64,000 nt of DNA from Chitinivorax sp. PXF-14 (GCF_040812015.1 NZ_JBFNXJ010000012.1:62001-126000); one strand, 5' to 3'; positions 1 through 13,711 are shown, numbered from the stretch's first letter. Made by a program: numbers and translations. The notes: generated from the letters alone by a model not told the origin.

Positions 1-1001
1 TCGGGCGCATCGAGTCGTACCGTGATCTCGAGGTAGGGCCAGCGCGATTCGGGCAGCGTGTCATCGAGCGCCAGTGCATCGAGCGCGGCGCCGACCTCGG
101 CCAGCGCCAGCCGGCCATCGTGGCCCACCCGCAGCAGCTCGACATGGCGCGGCACGCGCAGCGCCTCGATCTTGGCCTGCGCGCCAGGCTCGCCGGGTAG
201 CTCGACCAGCACCACCTGGTGCGGGTAATCGACCTCACTGAAGGCGAGCGGGATGGGCGAGCCGCTGTAGCGCACCTGCTCGCGCCCACCGACACGCTGC
301 GCGCGGTGCAGGTGGCCCAGCGCGACGTAGGTGAGGTCGGTCGGGAACAGGTCGGCCGGCAGCGCATGCTGATTGCCGCCGAGCACGCGCCGCTCGGACA
401 GCTCGGACAAGGCGCCGCCGACCATATAGCAATGGCCCGTGGCGACCAGCGCCTGCCCCGGCTGGCAGCGCGCACGGGCGGCGTCGAGCACCTGCGCATA
501 GACCCGGCGCACGCCCTCGATCAGCGGGTCGATGGCGTCGTCGGCCTCGATGCGCGGCAGGTCCATCGGCCGCAGGAATGGCACGGCGGCGCACCAGGCG
601 CCGATCTCGCCGTCGCGGCCACAGAGTGGCACGAGCAGCCGCTCGATGTCGGCCTCGGCGAGCGGATTGCCGACCGCCCCCACCACGTGGATGCCGAGCC
701 CAGCCAGCAGCGGATGCGGCGCGGCAAGGCGCGCAGCCGAATCGTGGTTGCCCGCGACGATCACCACACCGAGCTGCGGCAACTGGCGGGCGAGGCGCGC
801 GAGAAAGCCGTAGAACAGCGCCTCGGCCTGTGCCGAGGGGTTGGCGTGGTCGAACACGTCGCCGGCGACGATCAGGGCATCGACCCCGTGTTCGATCAGC
901 GTGGCGAGCAGCCAGTCGAGAAAGGCACGGTGCTCGTCGTCACGCGGCTGGTCGTGAAAGCTGTGGCCAAGGTGCCAGTCGGCAGTGTGGAGAATGCGCA
1001 T
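1..1001 (-). CDS. sbcD: Exonuclease SbcD, metallophosphoesterase subunit (3' part missing)
   Basis: The reverse-strand reading frame is open from the ATG at 1001 to the left edge of the window, giving the first 333 residues; the C-terminus lies outside. SbcD is the Mn-dependent nuclease subunit of SbcCD, which opens hairpins and trims double-strand ends. The calcineurin-like phosphoesterase motifs are visible: HTADWH at residues 5-10, AGDVFDH near 46-52 and a GNHD motif near residue 84. A capping region follows, with a GHLH motif near residue 225. sbcC would be expected just beyond the left edge, since it usually follows sbcD. The start is shared by all homologues beginning [12 protein letters not shown]. 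The call is firm; only the missing end is unknown. Confidence 0.93.
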   Translation of the reverse strand, partial: MRILHTADWHLGHSFHDQPRDDEHRAFLDWLLATLIEHGVDALIVAGDVFDHANPSAQAEALFYGFLARLARQLPQLGVVIVAGNHDSAARLAAPHPLLAGLGIHVVGAVGNPLAEADIERLLVPLCGRDGEIGAWCAAVPFLRPMDLPRIEADDAIDPLIEGVRRVYAQVLDAARARCQPGQALVATGHCYMVGGALSELSERRVLGGNQHALPADLFPTDLTYVALGHLHRAQRVGGREQVRYSGSPIPLAFSEVDYPHQVVLVELPGEPGAQAKIEALRVPRHVELLRVGHDGRLALAEVGAALDALALDDTLPESRWPYLEITVRLDAP

Positions 1002-1152
1002 GGGCGCGACTTTACCGCAAGCCTGCGGCGCCGTGGTGGCCGCATCGGCGCTTGTCGTGCGCGCCCGCTTCGCAGTAGACTGCCGCACGGCCTGCATGCT
1101 CGCGGGCCGGCGTCGCTCGGACGGCTCCGGGCGCTTACGTAAACAGGACATC

Positions 1153-2358
1153 ATGAGCACTTCTTCGCGCAATTTCCCGCGGATAGATCGCCTTCCGCCC
1201 TACGTTTTCAACATCACCGCAGAACTGAAGATGGCCGCCCGCCGCCGTAGCGAGGACATCATCGACCTCAGCATGGGCAACCCCGACGGGGCCACGCCGC
1301 AGCACATCGTGGATAAGCTGGTGCAGGCCTCGCAACGCCCCGACACGCACGGCTATTCGGCCTCGAAGGGTATCCCGCGCCTGCGCCGGGCGATCAGCCA
1401 CTGGTATCAGGAGCGCTACGCGGTCGAGATCGACCCCGACAGCGAGGCCATCGTCACCATCGGCTCGAAGGAGGGCCTGGCGCACCTGATGCTGGCCACG
1501 CTCGACCGCGGCGACACGGTGATCGTGCCCGACCCGAGCTACCCGATCCACATCTACGGCGCGGTGATCGCCGGCGCCAATGTGCGCACGGTGCCGATCG
1601 CGCCGGGCGTGGATTTCTTCACCGAGCTCGAAAAGGCGGTGCGCGGCAGCTATCCGAAACCCAAGATGATGGTGTTCGGCTTTCCGTCGAACCCGACCGC
1701 GCAATGCGTGGAGCTCGACTTCTTCGAGCGCGTGATCAAGCTCGCACGCCAGTACAACATCCTCGTCGTGCATGACCTGGCCTACGCCGACATCGTCTAC
1801 GACGGCTGGAAGGCGCCGTCGATCATGCAGGTGGAGGGTGCGCGCGATGTCGCGGTGGAGTTCTTCACGCTGTCGAAGAGCTACAACATGGCCGGCTGGC
1901 GCATCGGCTTCATGGTCGGCAACCGCGAGCTGGTGGCGGCCCTGGCGCGCATCAAGAGCTACCACGACTACGGCATGTTCACGCCGATCCAGATCGCCGC
2001 CATCGCCGCACTCGAGGGCGACCAGGGCTGCGTGGCCGAGATCCGCAACCAGTACCAGAAACGCCGCGACGTGCTGGCCCGCGGCCTCAACGAGCTGGGC
2101 TGGCCGGTGGAGCTGCCGAAGGCATCGATGTACATCTGGGCGCGCATCCCCGAGCCTTACCGCAAGCAGGGCTCGCTCGAGTTCTCCAAGCTGCTGCTGG
2201 CACGCGCCAAGGTGTGTGTGTCACCGGGCATCGGCTTCGGCGACCAGGGCGACGAGTATGTGCGCTTCGCGCTGATCGAGAACGAGGCACGCATCCGTCA
2301 GGCGCTGCGCGGCATCAAGGCCATGTTCAAGCAGGATGGGCTGCTGACGCCGGCCTGA
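1153..2358 (+). CDS. alaC: Alanine transaminase AlaC (class I/II aminotransferase)
   Basis: A 401-residue PLP-dependent aminotransferase that makes alanine from pyruvate and glutamate in the cytoplasm. It matches remembered E. coli AlaC (YfdZ) almost residue for residue: [19 protein letters not shown] at the N-terminus, [16 protein letters not shown], the [11 protein letters not shown] loop and the [12 protein letters not shown] motif whose lysine (about residue 242) binds PLP. The frame is open further upstream, to a GTG at 985, but homologues start at the ATG at 1153, so that start is used. The gene is divergent from sbcD and is followed by a strong bidirectional terminator. Confidence 0.95.
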   Translation: MSTSSRNFPRIDRLPPYVFNITAELKMAARRRSEDIIDLSMGNPDGATPQHIVDKLVQASQRPDTHGYSASKGIPRLRRAISHWYQERYAVEIDPDSEAIVTIGSKEGLAHLMLATLDRGDTVIVPDPSYPIHIYGAVIAGANVRTVPIAPGVDFFTELEKAVRGSYPKPKMMVFGFPSNPTAQCVELDFFERVIKLARQYNILVVHDLAYADIVYDGWKAPSIMQVEGARDVAVEFFTLSKSYNMAGWRIGFMVGNRELVAALARIKSYHDYGMFTPIQIAAIAALEGDQGCVAEIRNQYQKRRDVLARGLNELGWPVELPKASMYIWARIPEPYRKQGSLEFSKLLLARAKVCVSPGIGFGDQGDEYVRFALIENEARIRQALRGIKAMFKQDGLLTPA

Positions 2359-2376
2359 TCCCGCCGCATTGGCACC

Positions 2377-2412
2377 AACAAAAAGACCCGCCTTTCGGCG
2401 GGTCTTTTTGTT
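2377..2412. terminator. Bidirectional rho-independent terminator
   Basis: The stem GACCCGCC/GGCGGGTC with a TTTC loop (2385-2404) is flanked by an A-run on the left and a T-run on the right, extending the symmetry to AACAAAAA/TTTTTGTT. It therefore works in both directions. It lies 18 bases after alaC and about 44 bases beyond the stop of the converging pntB gene, and so ends both transcription units. Confidence 0.92.
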
Positions 2413-2455
2413 CCCAGAGGGTTGCTTGGCGGCAACCCGATGGTCGGGCGCTGTC

Positions 2456-3835
2456 TTAGTGCAGGCCCTTGACCATGTCTTCCACGACCTTCTTCGCATC
2501 GCCGAAGACCATCATGGTCTTGTCCATGTAGAACAGGTCGTTGTCGAGGCCGGCATAACCGGCGCTCATCGAACGCTTCACCACGATGATCGTGCGTGCC
2601 TTGTGCGCGTCCAGGATCGGCATGCCATAGATCGGGCTCTGCGGGTCCTTCTGTGCAGCCGGGTTGACCACGTCGTTGGCGCCGATCACCAGTACCACGT
2701 CGGTGTTGGAGAAATCGGTGTTGATTTCTTCCATTTCGAGCACCTTGTCGTACGGCACCTCGGCTTCGGCCAGCAACACGTTCATGTGGCCAGGCATACG
2801 GCCGGCGACCGGGTGAATCGCGTAGCGGACGTTGACGCCCTTCTCGTGCAGCAGCTCGGCATATTCCTGCAGCGCATGCTGGGCACGCGATACCGCCAGG
2901 CCGTAGCCCGGAACGATGATCACGCTGTCGGCATTGCCCATCAGGAACGATGCATCTTCAGCCGAACCGGACTTGTAGTTCTTCTGCGCGCCGCCACCAG
3001 CGGCTGCCGGACCCGCATCGCTGGTGCCCATGCCGCCGAAGATCACGGACAGCAGCGAACGGTTCATCGCCTTGCACATGATGTAGGACAGGATCGCACC
3101 GGACGAGCCCACCAGCGAGCCGGCGATGATCAGTACCGAGTTGTTCAGCGTGAAGCCGATACCGGCAGCCGCCCAGCCCGAGTACGAGTTCAGCATCGAC
3201 ACCACTACCGGCATGTCGCCACCACCGATCGGGGCGATCAGGAAGTAGCCGAGCACCAGCGCAACTGCGGTCATCGCGATGAAGGCCTGCAGATTCTCGG
3301 TGATGAAGTAAGCCGCGCCGAGGCCGATCATGGCGAGCGCCAGGATGGTCTGCACCGGCTTCACCCAGCCGCCCTTGAGCGGCTTGGAGCCGGCCTTGCC
3401 GGACAGCTTGAGGTAAGCGACGACCGAGGCGGTGAAGGTGATCGCACCGATGAAGCAGCCGATGAACAGCTCGAAGCGATGCACGCCATCATGCTCGACA
3501 CCGGTATGGAACACCGCAGCCACCGCGATCAGCACGGCAGCGAGGCCCACCAGCGAGTGCATCAGCGCAACGGTTTCCGGCATTTGCGTCATTTCGACGG
3601 TCTTGGCACGGTAGCCGCCAATCGCCGCACCGGCGATGATCGCGCCGACGATCAGCGCGAAGTTGGGGTTGGGCGCCACGGCGAAGGTGATCAGGATGGA
3701 CAGTGCCATGCCGATCATGCCGTAGGCGTTGCCCTGACGGGCGCCGAGCGGGCTCGACAGGCCCTTCAGCGCGAGGATGAACAGAACCGCTGCAACCAGG
3801 TAGACCCAGTCCGCGTATTGCGCGAGGAATTGCAT
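2456..3835 (-). CDS. pntB: NAD(P) transhydrogenase subunit beta PntB
   Basis: A 459-residue integral membrane subunit of proton-translocating transhydrogenase, which couples hydride transfer between NADH and NADP to proton flow. The first roughly 270 residues are a series of hydrophobic helices (domain II). The C-terminal 170 residues are the NADP-binding domain III, with IVPGYGLAVSRAQ and VLVIGANDVVNP. It is the last gene of pntAA-pntAB-pntB; only 12 bases separate it from pntAB. The split alpha subunit is the three-gene bacterial form rather than the two-gene E. coli form. Confidence 0.95.
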   Translation of the reverse strand: MQFLAQYADWVYLVAAVLFILALKGLSSPLGARQGNAYGMIGMALSILITFAVAPNPNFALIVGAIIAGAAIGGYRAKTVEMTQMPETVALMHSLVGLAAVLIAVAAVFHTGVEHDGVHRFELFIGCFIGAITFTASVVAYLKLSGKAGSKPLKGGWVKPVQTILALAMIGLGAAYFITENLQAFIAMTAVALVLGYFLIAPIGGGDMPVVVSMLNSYSGWAAAGIGFTLNNSVLIIAGSLVGSSGAILSYIMCKAMNRSLLSVIFGGMGTSDAGPAAAGGGAQKNYKSGSAEDASFLMGNADSVIIVPGYGLAVSRAQHALQEYAELLHEKGVNVRYAIHPVAGRMPGHMNVLLAEAEVPYDKVLEMEEINTDFSNTDVVLVIGANDVVNPAAQKDPQSPIYGMPILDAHKARTIIVVKRSMSAGYAGLDNDLFYMDKTMMVFGDAKKVVEDMVKGLH

Positions 3836-3847
3836 CTTGGATCTCCC

Positions 3848-4222
3848 TTACTTCTTTTTCTTCTTGAACATTTCCAGCATCCGCTGCGTGACCATGAAGC
3901 CACCGAAGATATTGATGCTGGCAAGGAACACGGCGACGGCGCCGAGCACGGAAGTCAGGGTGATCGCTTCACCATCGATGTACACCACCTGCAGCATGGC
4001 ACCGACCACGATGATGCCGGAAATGGCATTGGTCACCGCCATCAGCGGGGTGTGCAGGGCCGGGGTCACGTTCCATACCACGTGGTAGCCGACGAAGATC
4101 GCCAGGACGAAGATCGTGAAGCTGGCGGTGAACGGATCCATCGTATGCACGGCGTGCGCAGCTTGCTGGGCAGCCTGGTTGACCACTTCGGTCGTTTGGG
4201 CGACGGCTTGTTGTGCGTCCAT
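3848..4222 (-). CDS. pntAB: NAD(P) transhydrogenase subunit alpha, membrane part (PntAB)
   Basis: A 124-residue protein equal to the membrane-embedded C-terminal portion of a fused PntA. After an Ala/Gln-rich soluble start it has hydrophobic helices, including a segment containing [10 protein letters not shown] and the conserved [13 protein letters not shown] stretch, and ends in a basic tail of five lysines. It lies 10 bases after pntAA and 12 before pntB, so the three are co-transcribed. It contributes helices to the proton channel formed with PntB. Confidence 0.93.
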   Translation of the reverse strand: MDAQQAVAQTTEVVNQAAQQAAHAVHTMDPFTASFTIFVLAIFVGYHVVWNVTPALHTPLMAVTNAISGIIVVGAMLQVVYIDGEAITLTSVLGAVAVFLASINIFGGFMVTQRMLEMFKKKKK

Positions 4223-4232
4223 CTTTTCCCCC

Positions 4233-5351
4233 TTAGTTCGCTTTGTACAGGACTTGGCCGTCGCCGACGATGCGCGTCTTGGCGACCACTTCGTTGTCCA
4301 TGTTGATGTCGAGTGCGGTGGCGTCCTTCTTCAGCATTTCGCCGAGGAAGGTCAGCAGGTTGCGCGAGTACAGCGACGAGGCATCCTGCGCGACGAGGCC
4401 GGCCAGGTTGGTGGTACCAACCAGGGTCACGCCGTTGTCGGACTGGATCACTTCGCCAGCGCGGGTCAGCTTGCAGTTGCCGCCCGATTCGGCCGCGAGG
4501 TCGACGATCACCGAGCCCGGCTTCATCGAGGCCACGACTTCCGGCTTGATCAGCTCAGGTGCCGGCTTGCCGGGGATCAGCGCGGTGGTGATGATGATGT
4601 CGGCGTTGGACGCGTGCTTGGCGACCAGTTCGCCCTGGCGACGCTTGTAGTCCTCGGACATTTCCTTGGCGTAAACGCCGTCGTTGGCTTTCTTTTCCTC
4701 ATCGGTCATCGGCACTTCGACGAACTTGGCACCGAGCGACTCGACCTGTTCCTTGGTCGACGGGCGCACGTCGAAGGCTTCCACCACGGCGCCCAGGCGC
4801 TTGGCGGTCGCGATCGCCTGCAGACCGGCCACGCCCACGCCCATGATCAGCACGCGGGCTGGCTTCACGGTGCCGGCGGCAGTCATCAGCATCGGCATGA
4901 ATTTCGGGTAGTACTGGGTCGCCAGCAGCACGGCCTTGTAGCCGGCGATGTTGGCCTGCGACGACAGCACGTCCATCGACTGCGCGCGAGTGATGCGCGG
5001 CAGCAGCTCCATGGCGAAGCAGTTGAGCTTCTTCGCGGCCAGGTCCGGCAGCGTGGTGTTGCTGTGCGCGGCAAACAGGCCAACGACGGCGGCACCGTCC
5101 TTGATCTGCGCCACTTCGTCGGCCTGCGGCTGGCGCACCTTGAAGACGATGTCGCTGTTGAAGGCATCGGCTGCCGAGCCGATCTTGGCACCGGCTGCGA
5201 CAAAGGCTTCGTCGGTAATCGCCGACAGTTTGCCCGCCCCCGCTTGCACCACGACGCTCTGGCCGAGGCCGATGAGCTTCTTCACGGTATCCGGAGTCGC
5301 CGCCACCCGGGTCTCGCCGGGCAGGACTTCCGCTGGAATCCCAATCTGCAT
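4233..5351 (-). CDS. pntAA: NAD(P) transhydrogenase subunit alpha, NAD-binding part (PntAA)
   Basis: A 372-residue cytoplasmic NAD(H)-binding domain I, related to alanine dehydrogenase. It starts [17 protein letters not shown], the usual N-terminus, behind an AGAGGG ribosome site at 5359-5364, so the start is 5351 although the frame stays open to 5738. The RAQSMD loop is at 122-127 and the dinucleotide fold GVGVAGLQA at 171-179. It is the first gene of the pnt operon; the promoter must lie in the long gap upstream. Confidence 0.95.
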   Translation of the reverse strand: MQIGIPAEVLPGETRVAATPDTVKKLIGLGQSVVVQAGAGKLSAITDEAFVAAGAKIGSAADAFNSDIVFKVRQPQADEVAQIKDGAAVVGLFAAHSNTTLPDLAAKKLNCFAMELLPRITRAQSMDVLSSQANIAGYKAVLLATQYYPKFMPMLMTAAGTVKPARVLIMGVGVAGLQAIATAKRLGAVVEAFDVRPSTKEQVESLGAKFVEVPMTDEEKKANDGVYAKEMSEDYKRRQGELVAKHASNADIIITTALIPGKPAPELIKPEVVASMKPGSVIVDLAAESGGNCKLTRAGEVIQSDNGVTLVGTTNLAGLVAQDASSLYSRNLLTFLGEMLKKDATALDINMDNEVVAKTRIVGDGQVLYKAN

Positions 5352-6056
5352 GTTAATTCCCTCTACCTGTATCAAACTTTTTGTTGTGCCAAGCGGCGAC
5401 ACGCCCCCGGGCATACGGCTCTCAACCGACACCAAAATCGCACGCTCACGCTGATGAGGTGCGACATTATTTTGCACAGCTAAATTGCCGCGGGATGTCC
5501 GCGAACTACTCGCGACGCCAGGCGGGCCCTGGAGTGCTACCTGCGGATGGCAGGTGCACGGCCGCTGCCGGCATCGGCATGACATTGCGTCACCCCCGCG
5601 TTGGCGGAGGCAGTCAATCCAATCGGGCGGCCGGGGTAGCGGCCTTTCCTGCTGGATTGTCACAAAGCTGGGGTCAACCAGTCTTTTTATGGCTGGTACT
5701 GCTTGAACTGACCCGTCTTGCACCGCACAAACCGGCAAGGCCTGCGCATGGCACGAGAGCGAGCACCGAAATAACGAGCTAACCCTATGATTGTTGGGTC
5801 ATCGATGGTGTCGATCAAACGCTCGTATTAAACGTTAATGCGAGTGTGTGATAGAAGGCTTTGCCTTGTCAAGCGCGTTTTCGAAAATAAACCGAAGCGC
5901 GTCAATACGGGTTTTCTCGCACTTGCTGCGGCGCAGCATCGACGCTGCCCGCAGCCGGGATTTTGCATCTTACCGGACTTGGGCCCGATCACAACCCTGG
6001 CAAGGCCACGGCCCGCCACGGCGCATGCCGGACGGGCCGTGATGCCGGGGCCGGCC
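5352..6056. other. Long non-coding gap between pntAA start and lldP end
   Basis: About 700 bases with no convincing gene; the short open frames here lack ribosome sites and recognisable products. The gap must hold the pntAA promoter. It contains an isolated palindrome at 5822-5844, arms CTCGYATTAA and TTAATGCGAG around ACG, that looks like an operator. No gene starts rightward from it, and it sits about 470 bases upstream of pntAA. Confidence 0.5.
6007..6041. repeat. Inverted repeat behind lldP
   Basis: The arms CACGGCCCG (6007-6015) and CGGGCCGTG (6033-6041) enclose a smaller CGGC/GCCG hairpin, just beyond the lldP stop. It has no T-run on the minus strand, so it is at best a weak or rho-assisted terminator, or an RNA-stabilising 3' hairpin of the lut-lldP transcript. 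Confidence 0.5.
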
Positions 6057-7808
6057 TCAGCGCGGAATCATGCCGCTGAGGAAGTAGGCCTGCACATAGG
6101 TGATCACGCAGACGATCAGCAGGAAAAAGAAGCTGTATTTGACCGTGAAGCGCAGCAAGTCAGATTCGCGCCCCACCAGCCCGACGGCCGCGCAGGCGAT
6201 CGCGATCGACTGCGGCGAGATCATCTTGCCGGTCACGCCGCCGGTGGTGTTGGCCGCCACCATCAGCACGTCGGAGACGCCGATCTGCTGCGCGGTGATC
6301 GCCTGCAGCGCCGAGAACAGCGCATTGCTCGAGGTATCCGAGCCGGTCAGGAAGACGCCGAGCCAGCCCAGCACCGGTGAGAAGAACGGGAAGGCCTTGC
6401 CGGTGGACGCCAGCGCCAGCGCCAGGGTGGACGACAGGCCGGAGTAGTTGGCGATGTAGGCGAAGCCGAGTACGCAGGAGATCGAGAAGATCGGCTTGGC
6501 GAGCTCGGCCAGCGTTTCCTTGAAGGCGTCGATGCCGTCGCGGATCGAGATGCGCAGCACGGCCATCGTCAGGAAACCCGCGAGCAGGATGCCCGAGCCG
6601 GTTGCCGCCAGGAATTCCATCTTGAAGATGGCTTCGTAGGGCTTGGCCGCCTTCACGATCGGCGCAGTCTTCACCACCATGTCGTGCAGGCCCGGCACCT
6701 TCAGGCTCCACACGGTGCTCGCATAGAGCGCGCCATCCTTGGCGAACAAGGCCTTGAACTGCGGCAGGCTCCACACCACCACCACCGCGGTGAGGATGAT
6801 GAACGGCGACCAGGCCTTGAGGATCTGCCCTGCGCTGTAGCGGGTCGTCGCGCTGCCGAACGCCGTATCGGCCTCGTGCTTGCGCTGTTCCGGGGTCCGG
6901 CGCTGGCCCACGGCCTGCATGCCCGGGCCGCGGAGCGCGATGCTTGCCGGGTTGGCCGCAGCCTGGTGCGAGCTGCTGAAGGTGAAAGCTTGGCGGGGCT
7001 GCCAGAACTTGAGGAAGGCGGCGAGCGACAGCAGGCTGACGAGCGCCGAGGTGATGTCGGGCAGTTCCGGCCCGATGTAGTTGGAGGTGAAATACTGCGT
7101 CACCGCGAACGAGCCGCCGGCCACGAACAGCGCGGGCCAGGTCTCGCGCACGCCCTTGAAGCCATCCATCAGCCACACCAGGAAGAAGGGTACGAACAGC
7201 GACAGCAGCGGCAGCTGGCGGCCCGCCATCTGGCCGATGTGCATCGGGTCGAGCGCGGCCGTCTTGCCGGCAACCAGGATCGGGATGCCGAGCGCGCCGA
7301 ACGCCACCGGCGCAGTATTGGCGATCAGGCACAGGCCGGCCGCGTACAGCGGGTTGAGGCCGAGCGCGGTGAGGATCGCGGCGGTGATCGCCACCGGCGC
7401 GCCGAAACCGGCCGAGCCTTCGAGGAAGGCGCCGAAGGCGAAGCCGATGAGGATCACCTGCAGCCGCTGGTCGCCGGTAATCGAGATCACCGAGGAGCGA
7501 ATGATCTCGAACTGCCCCGACTTGACCGACAGCTTGTACAGGAACACCGCTGTCACGATGATCCATGAGATCGGCCACAGGCCGTATGCCATGCCGGTCG
7601 CGGTGGCCCGCACGGCGAGGCCGGCAGGCATGCCGTAGACGGTCAGCGCGATCACGAGCGTGATCAGGATGGTGCCGAGGCCGGCGAGATAGCCCTTCCA
7701 GCGCAGCACGGTAAGCGCGACGAAAAAGAATGCGATCGGGATCGCCGCGACCAGCGCCGACAGCCAGATGTTCCCGAGCGGGTTGTAGACTTGCGTCCAG
7801 AGTTCCAT
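6057..7808 (-). CDS. lldP: L-lactate permease LldP
   Basis: A 583-residue inner-membrane lactate/proton symporter of the LctP family with a dozen or more hydrophobic helices. Family signatures are visible, including [24 protein letters not shown] and [15 protein letters not shown] near the C-terminus. The start is the ATG at 7808 ([13 protein letters not shown]), which has GGAGGG just upstream. An in-frame TTG at 7820 is inside that ribosome site and is rejected. It is the last gene of lutA-lutB-lutC-dld-lldP, 69 bases after dld, and supplies the substrate for the upstream enzymes. Confidence 0.95.
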   Translation of the reverse strand: MELWTQVYNPLGNIWLSALVAAIPIAFFFVALTVLRWKGYLAGLGTILITLVIALTVYGMPAGLAVRATATGMAYGLWPISWIIVTAVFLYKLSVKSGQFEIIRSSVISITGDQRLQVILIGFAFGAFLEGSAGFGAPVAITAAILTALGLNPLYAAGLCLIANTAPVAFGALGIPILVAGKTAALDPMHIGQMAGRQLPLLSLFVPFFLVWLMDGFKGVRETWPALFVAGGSFAVTQYFTSNYIGPELPDITSALVSLLSLAAFLKFWQPRQAFTFSSSHQAAANPASIALRGPGMQAVGQRRTPEQRKHEADTAFGSATTRYSAGQILKAWSPFIILTAVVVVWSLPQFKALFAKDGALYASTVWSLKVPGLHDMVVKTAPIVKAAKPYEAIFKMEFLAATGSGILLAGFLTMAVLRISIRDGIDAFKETLAELAKPIFSISCVLGFAYIANYSGLSSTLALALASTGKAFPFFSPVLGWLGVFLTGSDTSSNALFSALQAITAQQIGVSDVLMVAANTTGGVTGKMISPQSIAIACAAVGLVGRESDLLRFTVKYSFFFLLIVCVITYVQAYFLSGMIPR

Positions 7809-7877
7809 GTCACCCTCCAATCAAGTGGTGATGTTCAAATGAGGTGTCGTTGTGTACGTGTGCCTATGGCTGGCACA

Positions 7878-10774
<2,897 letters not shown>

Positions 10775-10778
<4 letters not shown>

Positions 10779-11434
10779 GGCTGCACCATCAGCACGATCA
10801 GTTCCTTCGGGCCGTGCGCGCCATAGGCCAGGGTCTGCTGAATGTCGGCGGTCTTCGACGGCCCCGATACCAGCAGCGCATTGGTTGGCAGGCCGGCGGC
10901 CCAGCGTGCCTCGGTCATGGCGTCGAACAGGGTGTTCCAGATCTTGCCCGCATCGAGCACGACAATGTGCAGCGGCGGCACCAGCGACATCAACCGCGGC
11001 TCGTCGGCGGATGGCCAGAGCACCAGCGAGCCGGTCGCGGCGATCGCGCCGAGGCAGCCGGTGATAGAGGCATCGATGTCGAAGAACAGTTCTTCCTTCC
11101 ACTCCTCGACCGGCCGGTCGTAGCTGCGCAGCTCGGGCAGATCGGCCCGGCCCTGCCAGTGGTGGGCCACCTCGGCACCGATGGCGGTGCGCGGCGCGAT
11201 CAGCAGATTGCGCAGGCCACGCGCCTGCAGACAGTCGGCGAGCTTGGCCGGCCAGCCGTCGGCCGTCACCTCGTGCACCTCGGCGTGGGCGGCCTCCAGC
11301 AGCTGGCGGACGCGCTGGCGGCCAGCGTCGGCGGTGAACCGGTAGGCCTCGGTGGCAATGTGGTAATCGCTGTCGTCGAGCGGCTGGGCCGCGTGCCGGC
11401 GCAGTTTGGCGAGAATACGGTCGCGTGCGGTCAT
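10775..11434 (-). CDS. lutC: Lactate utilisation protein LutC (LUD domain)
   Basis: A 219-residue LUD-domain (DUF162) protein, the third component of the LutABC L-lactate oxidising complex. It starts at the ATG at 11434 (MTARDRILAKLRR) with GGAG nine bases upstream; a longer frame to 11458 has no ribosome site. The conserved end of the LUD domain is visible (GSLVLWPSADEPR, then LVSGPSKTADIQQTLAYGAHG). It is four bases after lutB and overlaps dld by four, so expression is tightly coupled. Confidence 0.92.
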
Positions 11435-11438
11435 GGGA

Positions 11439-12884
11439 TCAACTCCGCTTGGCAGCACGGGCCTTGACCAGCTCGTGCAGGGTTTTCGGGGCAGGCTTGG
11501 GGGCGATGCGATAGTCGGTCCACGGGCCGATCCTGGCCGGCAGCCAGTTGCGCAGGCGCGCGGCGAGCCAGGTGCTGGCGCGGTACAGCGCGGGACGGCT
11601 CATCAGCAGCGCCCACAGCCGCCACAGCCGCGTCTCGCCGGGTGAGTAGCGCGCGCCCTGCCCAGCCACCGCGTGCGGCTCGGCCTCGGGCGGCCGCACC
11701 GACTCCTCGCGCAGCCGGACCAGGAGCTCGGGAATCGGGATGCGCACCGGGCACACTTCGCCGCAGGCGCCGCACAGCGACGAGGCCGAGGGCAGGTCGC
11801 GGGTCGCGTCGAGCCCGAGCAGGTGCGGCGAGATGATCTTGCCGATCGGCCCGGGGTAGACCGTGCCGTAGGCATGGCCGCCGATGCGCGTGTACACCGG
11901 GCAGTGGTTCATGCAGGCGCCGCAGCGGATGCACTGCAGCGTGGCGCGCAGCTGCTCGTCGGCGAAGGCCTGGCTGCGGCCGTTGTCGAGCAGGATCAGG
12001 TGCACGGCGGCCGGGCCGTCGAGTTCGCCGGGTTTGCGCGGGCCGCTGATCAGGTTGAGGTAGGTGGTGACGATCTGCCCCGTGGCCGAGCGCGTCAGCA
12101 GGCTGTACAGCGGCGCCACGTCGACGAGTTTCTCCACCACCTTCTCGATGCCGGTGACGGCGATGTGCACGCGCGGCACCGTGGTGCTCATGCGCCCGTT
12201 GCCTTCGTTCTCGACCAGGCACAGCGTGCCGGTCTCGGCCACGGCGAAGTTGACGCCGGAGATGCCGATGTCGGCCTCGTAGAATTTGCGCCGCAGCACG
12301 TTGCGGCCGACCTGGATCAGCGTGTCGACATCCTCGGTGTAGTCCACGCCCGCGATGCGGCTTTCGAACAGGCGGGCGATCTGTGCCTTGTTCTTGTGGA
12401 TGGCCGGCATGATGATGTGCGACGGCTTCTCGCCGGCGAGCTGGACGATGTACTCGCCCATGTCCGACTCCAGGCACTCGATGCCGCGCGCCTCGAGGTA
12501 ATGGTTGAGCTCCATCTCCTCGCTGACCATCGACTTGCCCTTGACCAGCTGGCGCGCGCCGCTCTGCATGGCGATGTCGTGCACGATGGCATTGGCCTCG
12601 TCCACCGTCTCGGCCCAGTGCACCTGGATGCCGTTGCGCGCGCAGTTCGCTTCGAGCTGTTCGAGCAGATCGGGCAGCTTCGACAGCGCGCGGCGGCGGA
12701 TATGCTCGCCCAGCCGGCGCAGCGCCTGCAGCTCGGCCTCGTCGTCGAACACGCTGCGGCGCTTGGCCATGAGGAAATCCATCGCACCGCGGAAGTTGCC
12801 GCGCAGCTCGTCGTCGTTGATCGCCTCGTCCACCCGTTCGCGGAAGCTAGGTGGCACGAAATGCAGTGGTTGCGGGGCGTTCAT
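11439..12884 (-). CDS. lutB: Iron-sulfur protein LutB
   Basis: A 481-residue protein with an N-terminal LUD domain (about 70-300), two 4Fe-4S motifs (CIRCGACMNHCPVY and CGACGEVCPVRIP) and a C-terminal DUF3390-type tail. It is the electron-transferring core of the LutABC L-lactate dehydrogenase complex. The ATG at 12884 overlaps the lutA stop as ATGA, and the stop is four bases before lutC. Length and motif order match LldF/YkgF proteins. Confidence 0.94.
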   Translation of the reverse strand: MNAPQPLHFVPPSFRERVDEAINDDELRGNFRGAMDFLMAKRRSVFDDEAELQALRRLGEHIRRRALSKLPDLLEQLEANCARNGIQVHWAETVDEANAIVHDIAMQSGARQLVKGKSMVSEEMELNHYLEARGIECLESDMGEYIVQLAGEKPSHIIMPAIHKNKAQIARLFESRIAGVDYTEDVDTLIQVGRNVLRRKFYEADIGISGVNFAVAETGTLCLVENEGNGRMSTTVPRVHIAVTGIEKVVEKLVDVAPLYSLLTRSATGQIVTTYLNLISGPRKPGELDGPAAVHLILLDNGRSQAFADEQLRATLQCIRCGACMNHCPVYTRIGGHAYGTVYPGPIGKIISPHLLGLDATRDLPSASSLCGACGEVCPVRIPIPELLVRLREESVRPPEAEPHAVAGQGARYSPGETRLWRLWALLMSRPALYRASTWLAARLRNWLPARIGPWTDYRIAPKPAPKTLHELVKARAAKRS

Positions 12885-13633
12885 GCCTCACCTCCGATGC
12901 GGCGCCACACGAAGCTCGCGATATGCTCGCCCTGCAGCCGCTCGCCCTGTTTCTGCAAGGCGCCATTGATGTTCATCAGGCAGCCGCAGTCGGCGCTGAC
13001 CAGGTTGGGCGCGCCACAGGCCTTGATCGCCCGCGTCTTGTCGGCCACCATCGCGGCCGAGATCGTCGGGTGGCGCACGGCAAACGTGCCGCCGAAACCA
13101 CAGCACTCCGACTCGTGGTCCTGCTCCACCAGTTCGACCCCGGCCAGCCTGGCAAGCAGCGCGCGGCCCGTGGTCAGCGTGCCCATCTCGCGCCGCGCCG
13201 CGCACGAGGTATGCAGCACCACCTTTTCCGGCTGGCCCAGGTCCGCCAGCGCGATGCCGAGCCGGTTGACGACGAAATCGGTGAATTCGATCACGCGCTC
13301 GCTGAAGCGCCGCACGCGCGCCTCGTTGGCCGCGTCGCCGGCGAACAGCTTGGGATAGTGATGCGCCATCATGCCGCCACAGGAGCCGGACAGCACCACG
13401 ATGGGCCAGTCCTCGGGAAAGCAGTCGAGCTGCGCCAGCGCCACGCGCCGCGCCTCGTCCATATAGCCCGAGGAATAGGCCGGCTGGCCACAGCAGCTCT
13501 GCGCCTGCGGGAAGACGGCCTCGACGCCGGCGTGCTCGAGCAGCGAGATCGCGTCGATGCCGGCTTGCGGAAAGAACACGTCGACCAGGCAGGTGCCGAA
13601 CAGGTAGACCTTGGCGGGTGGGGTGGCGGGCAT
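12881..13633 (-). CDS. lutA: Fe-S oxidoreductase LutA
   Basis: A 250-residue protein made of two cysteine-rich CCG domains (SCCGQPAYSSGY, then SECCGFGGTFAVRHP), the LldE/YkgE component of the LutABC complex that oxidises L-lactate to pyruvate. It is the first gene of the lactate operon. The ATG at 13633 has GAGGAG seven bases upstream. Expression is probably controlled by the divergent GntR regulator through the operator centred at 13705, some 70 bases upstream of the start codon. Confidence 0.94.
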   Translation of the reverse strand: MPATPPAKVYLFGTCLVDVFFPQAGIDAISLLEHAGVEAVFPQAQSCCGQPAYSSGYMDEARRVALAQLDCFPEDWPIVVLSGSCGGMMAHHYPKLFAGDAANEARVRRFSERVIEFTDFVVNRLGIALADLGQPEKVVLHTSCAARREMGTLTTGRALLARLAGVELVEQDHESECCGFGGTFAVRHPTISAAMVADKTRAIKACGAPNLVSADCGCLMNINGALQKQGERLQGEHIASFVWRRIGGEA

Positions 13634-13698
13634 GGCGGCTCCTCGTTGAATCAGTCATGGGCCACCGCGTCGCTTGCTGAAACCAAGCTCTTGGTAAT

Positions 13699-13711
13699 TT
13701 GGTATTACCAA
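13699..13711. promoter_or_regulatory. Lactate regulator operator O1, on the lutA side
   Basis: TTGGT-ATT-ACCAA is a perfect palindrome fitting the FadR/LldR subfamily site (TNGTNNNACNA). It lies about 70 bases upstream of lutA on the minus strand, overlapping a weak putative -10 (TAAATT, reverse strand). A half-site, TTGGT at 13691-13695, is adjacent. Together with the second copy at 13980-13992 it brackets the 369-base gap between lutA and the regulator, which holds no gene. Confidence 0.85.

Noticed and set aside
2369-4306. 645-residue open frame on the plus strand, opposite pntB and pntAB
   Set aside because: It is the antisense of a clearly identified operon; its product is His/Arg/Asp-rich shadow sequence with no motif.
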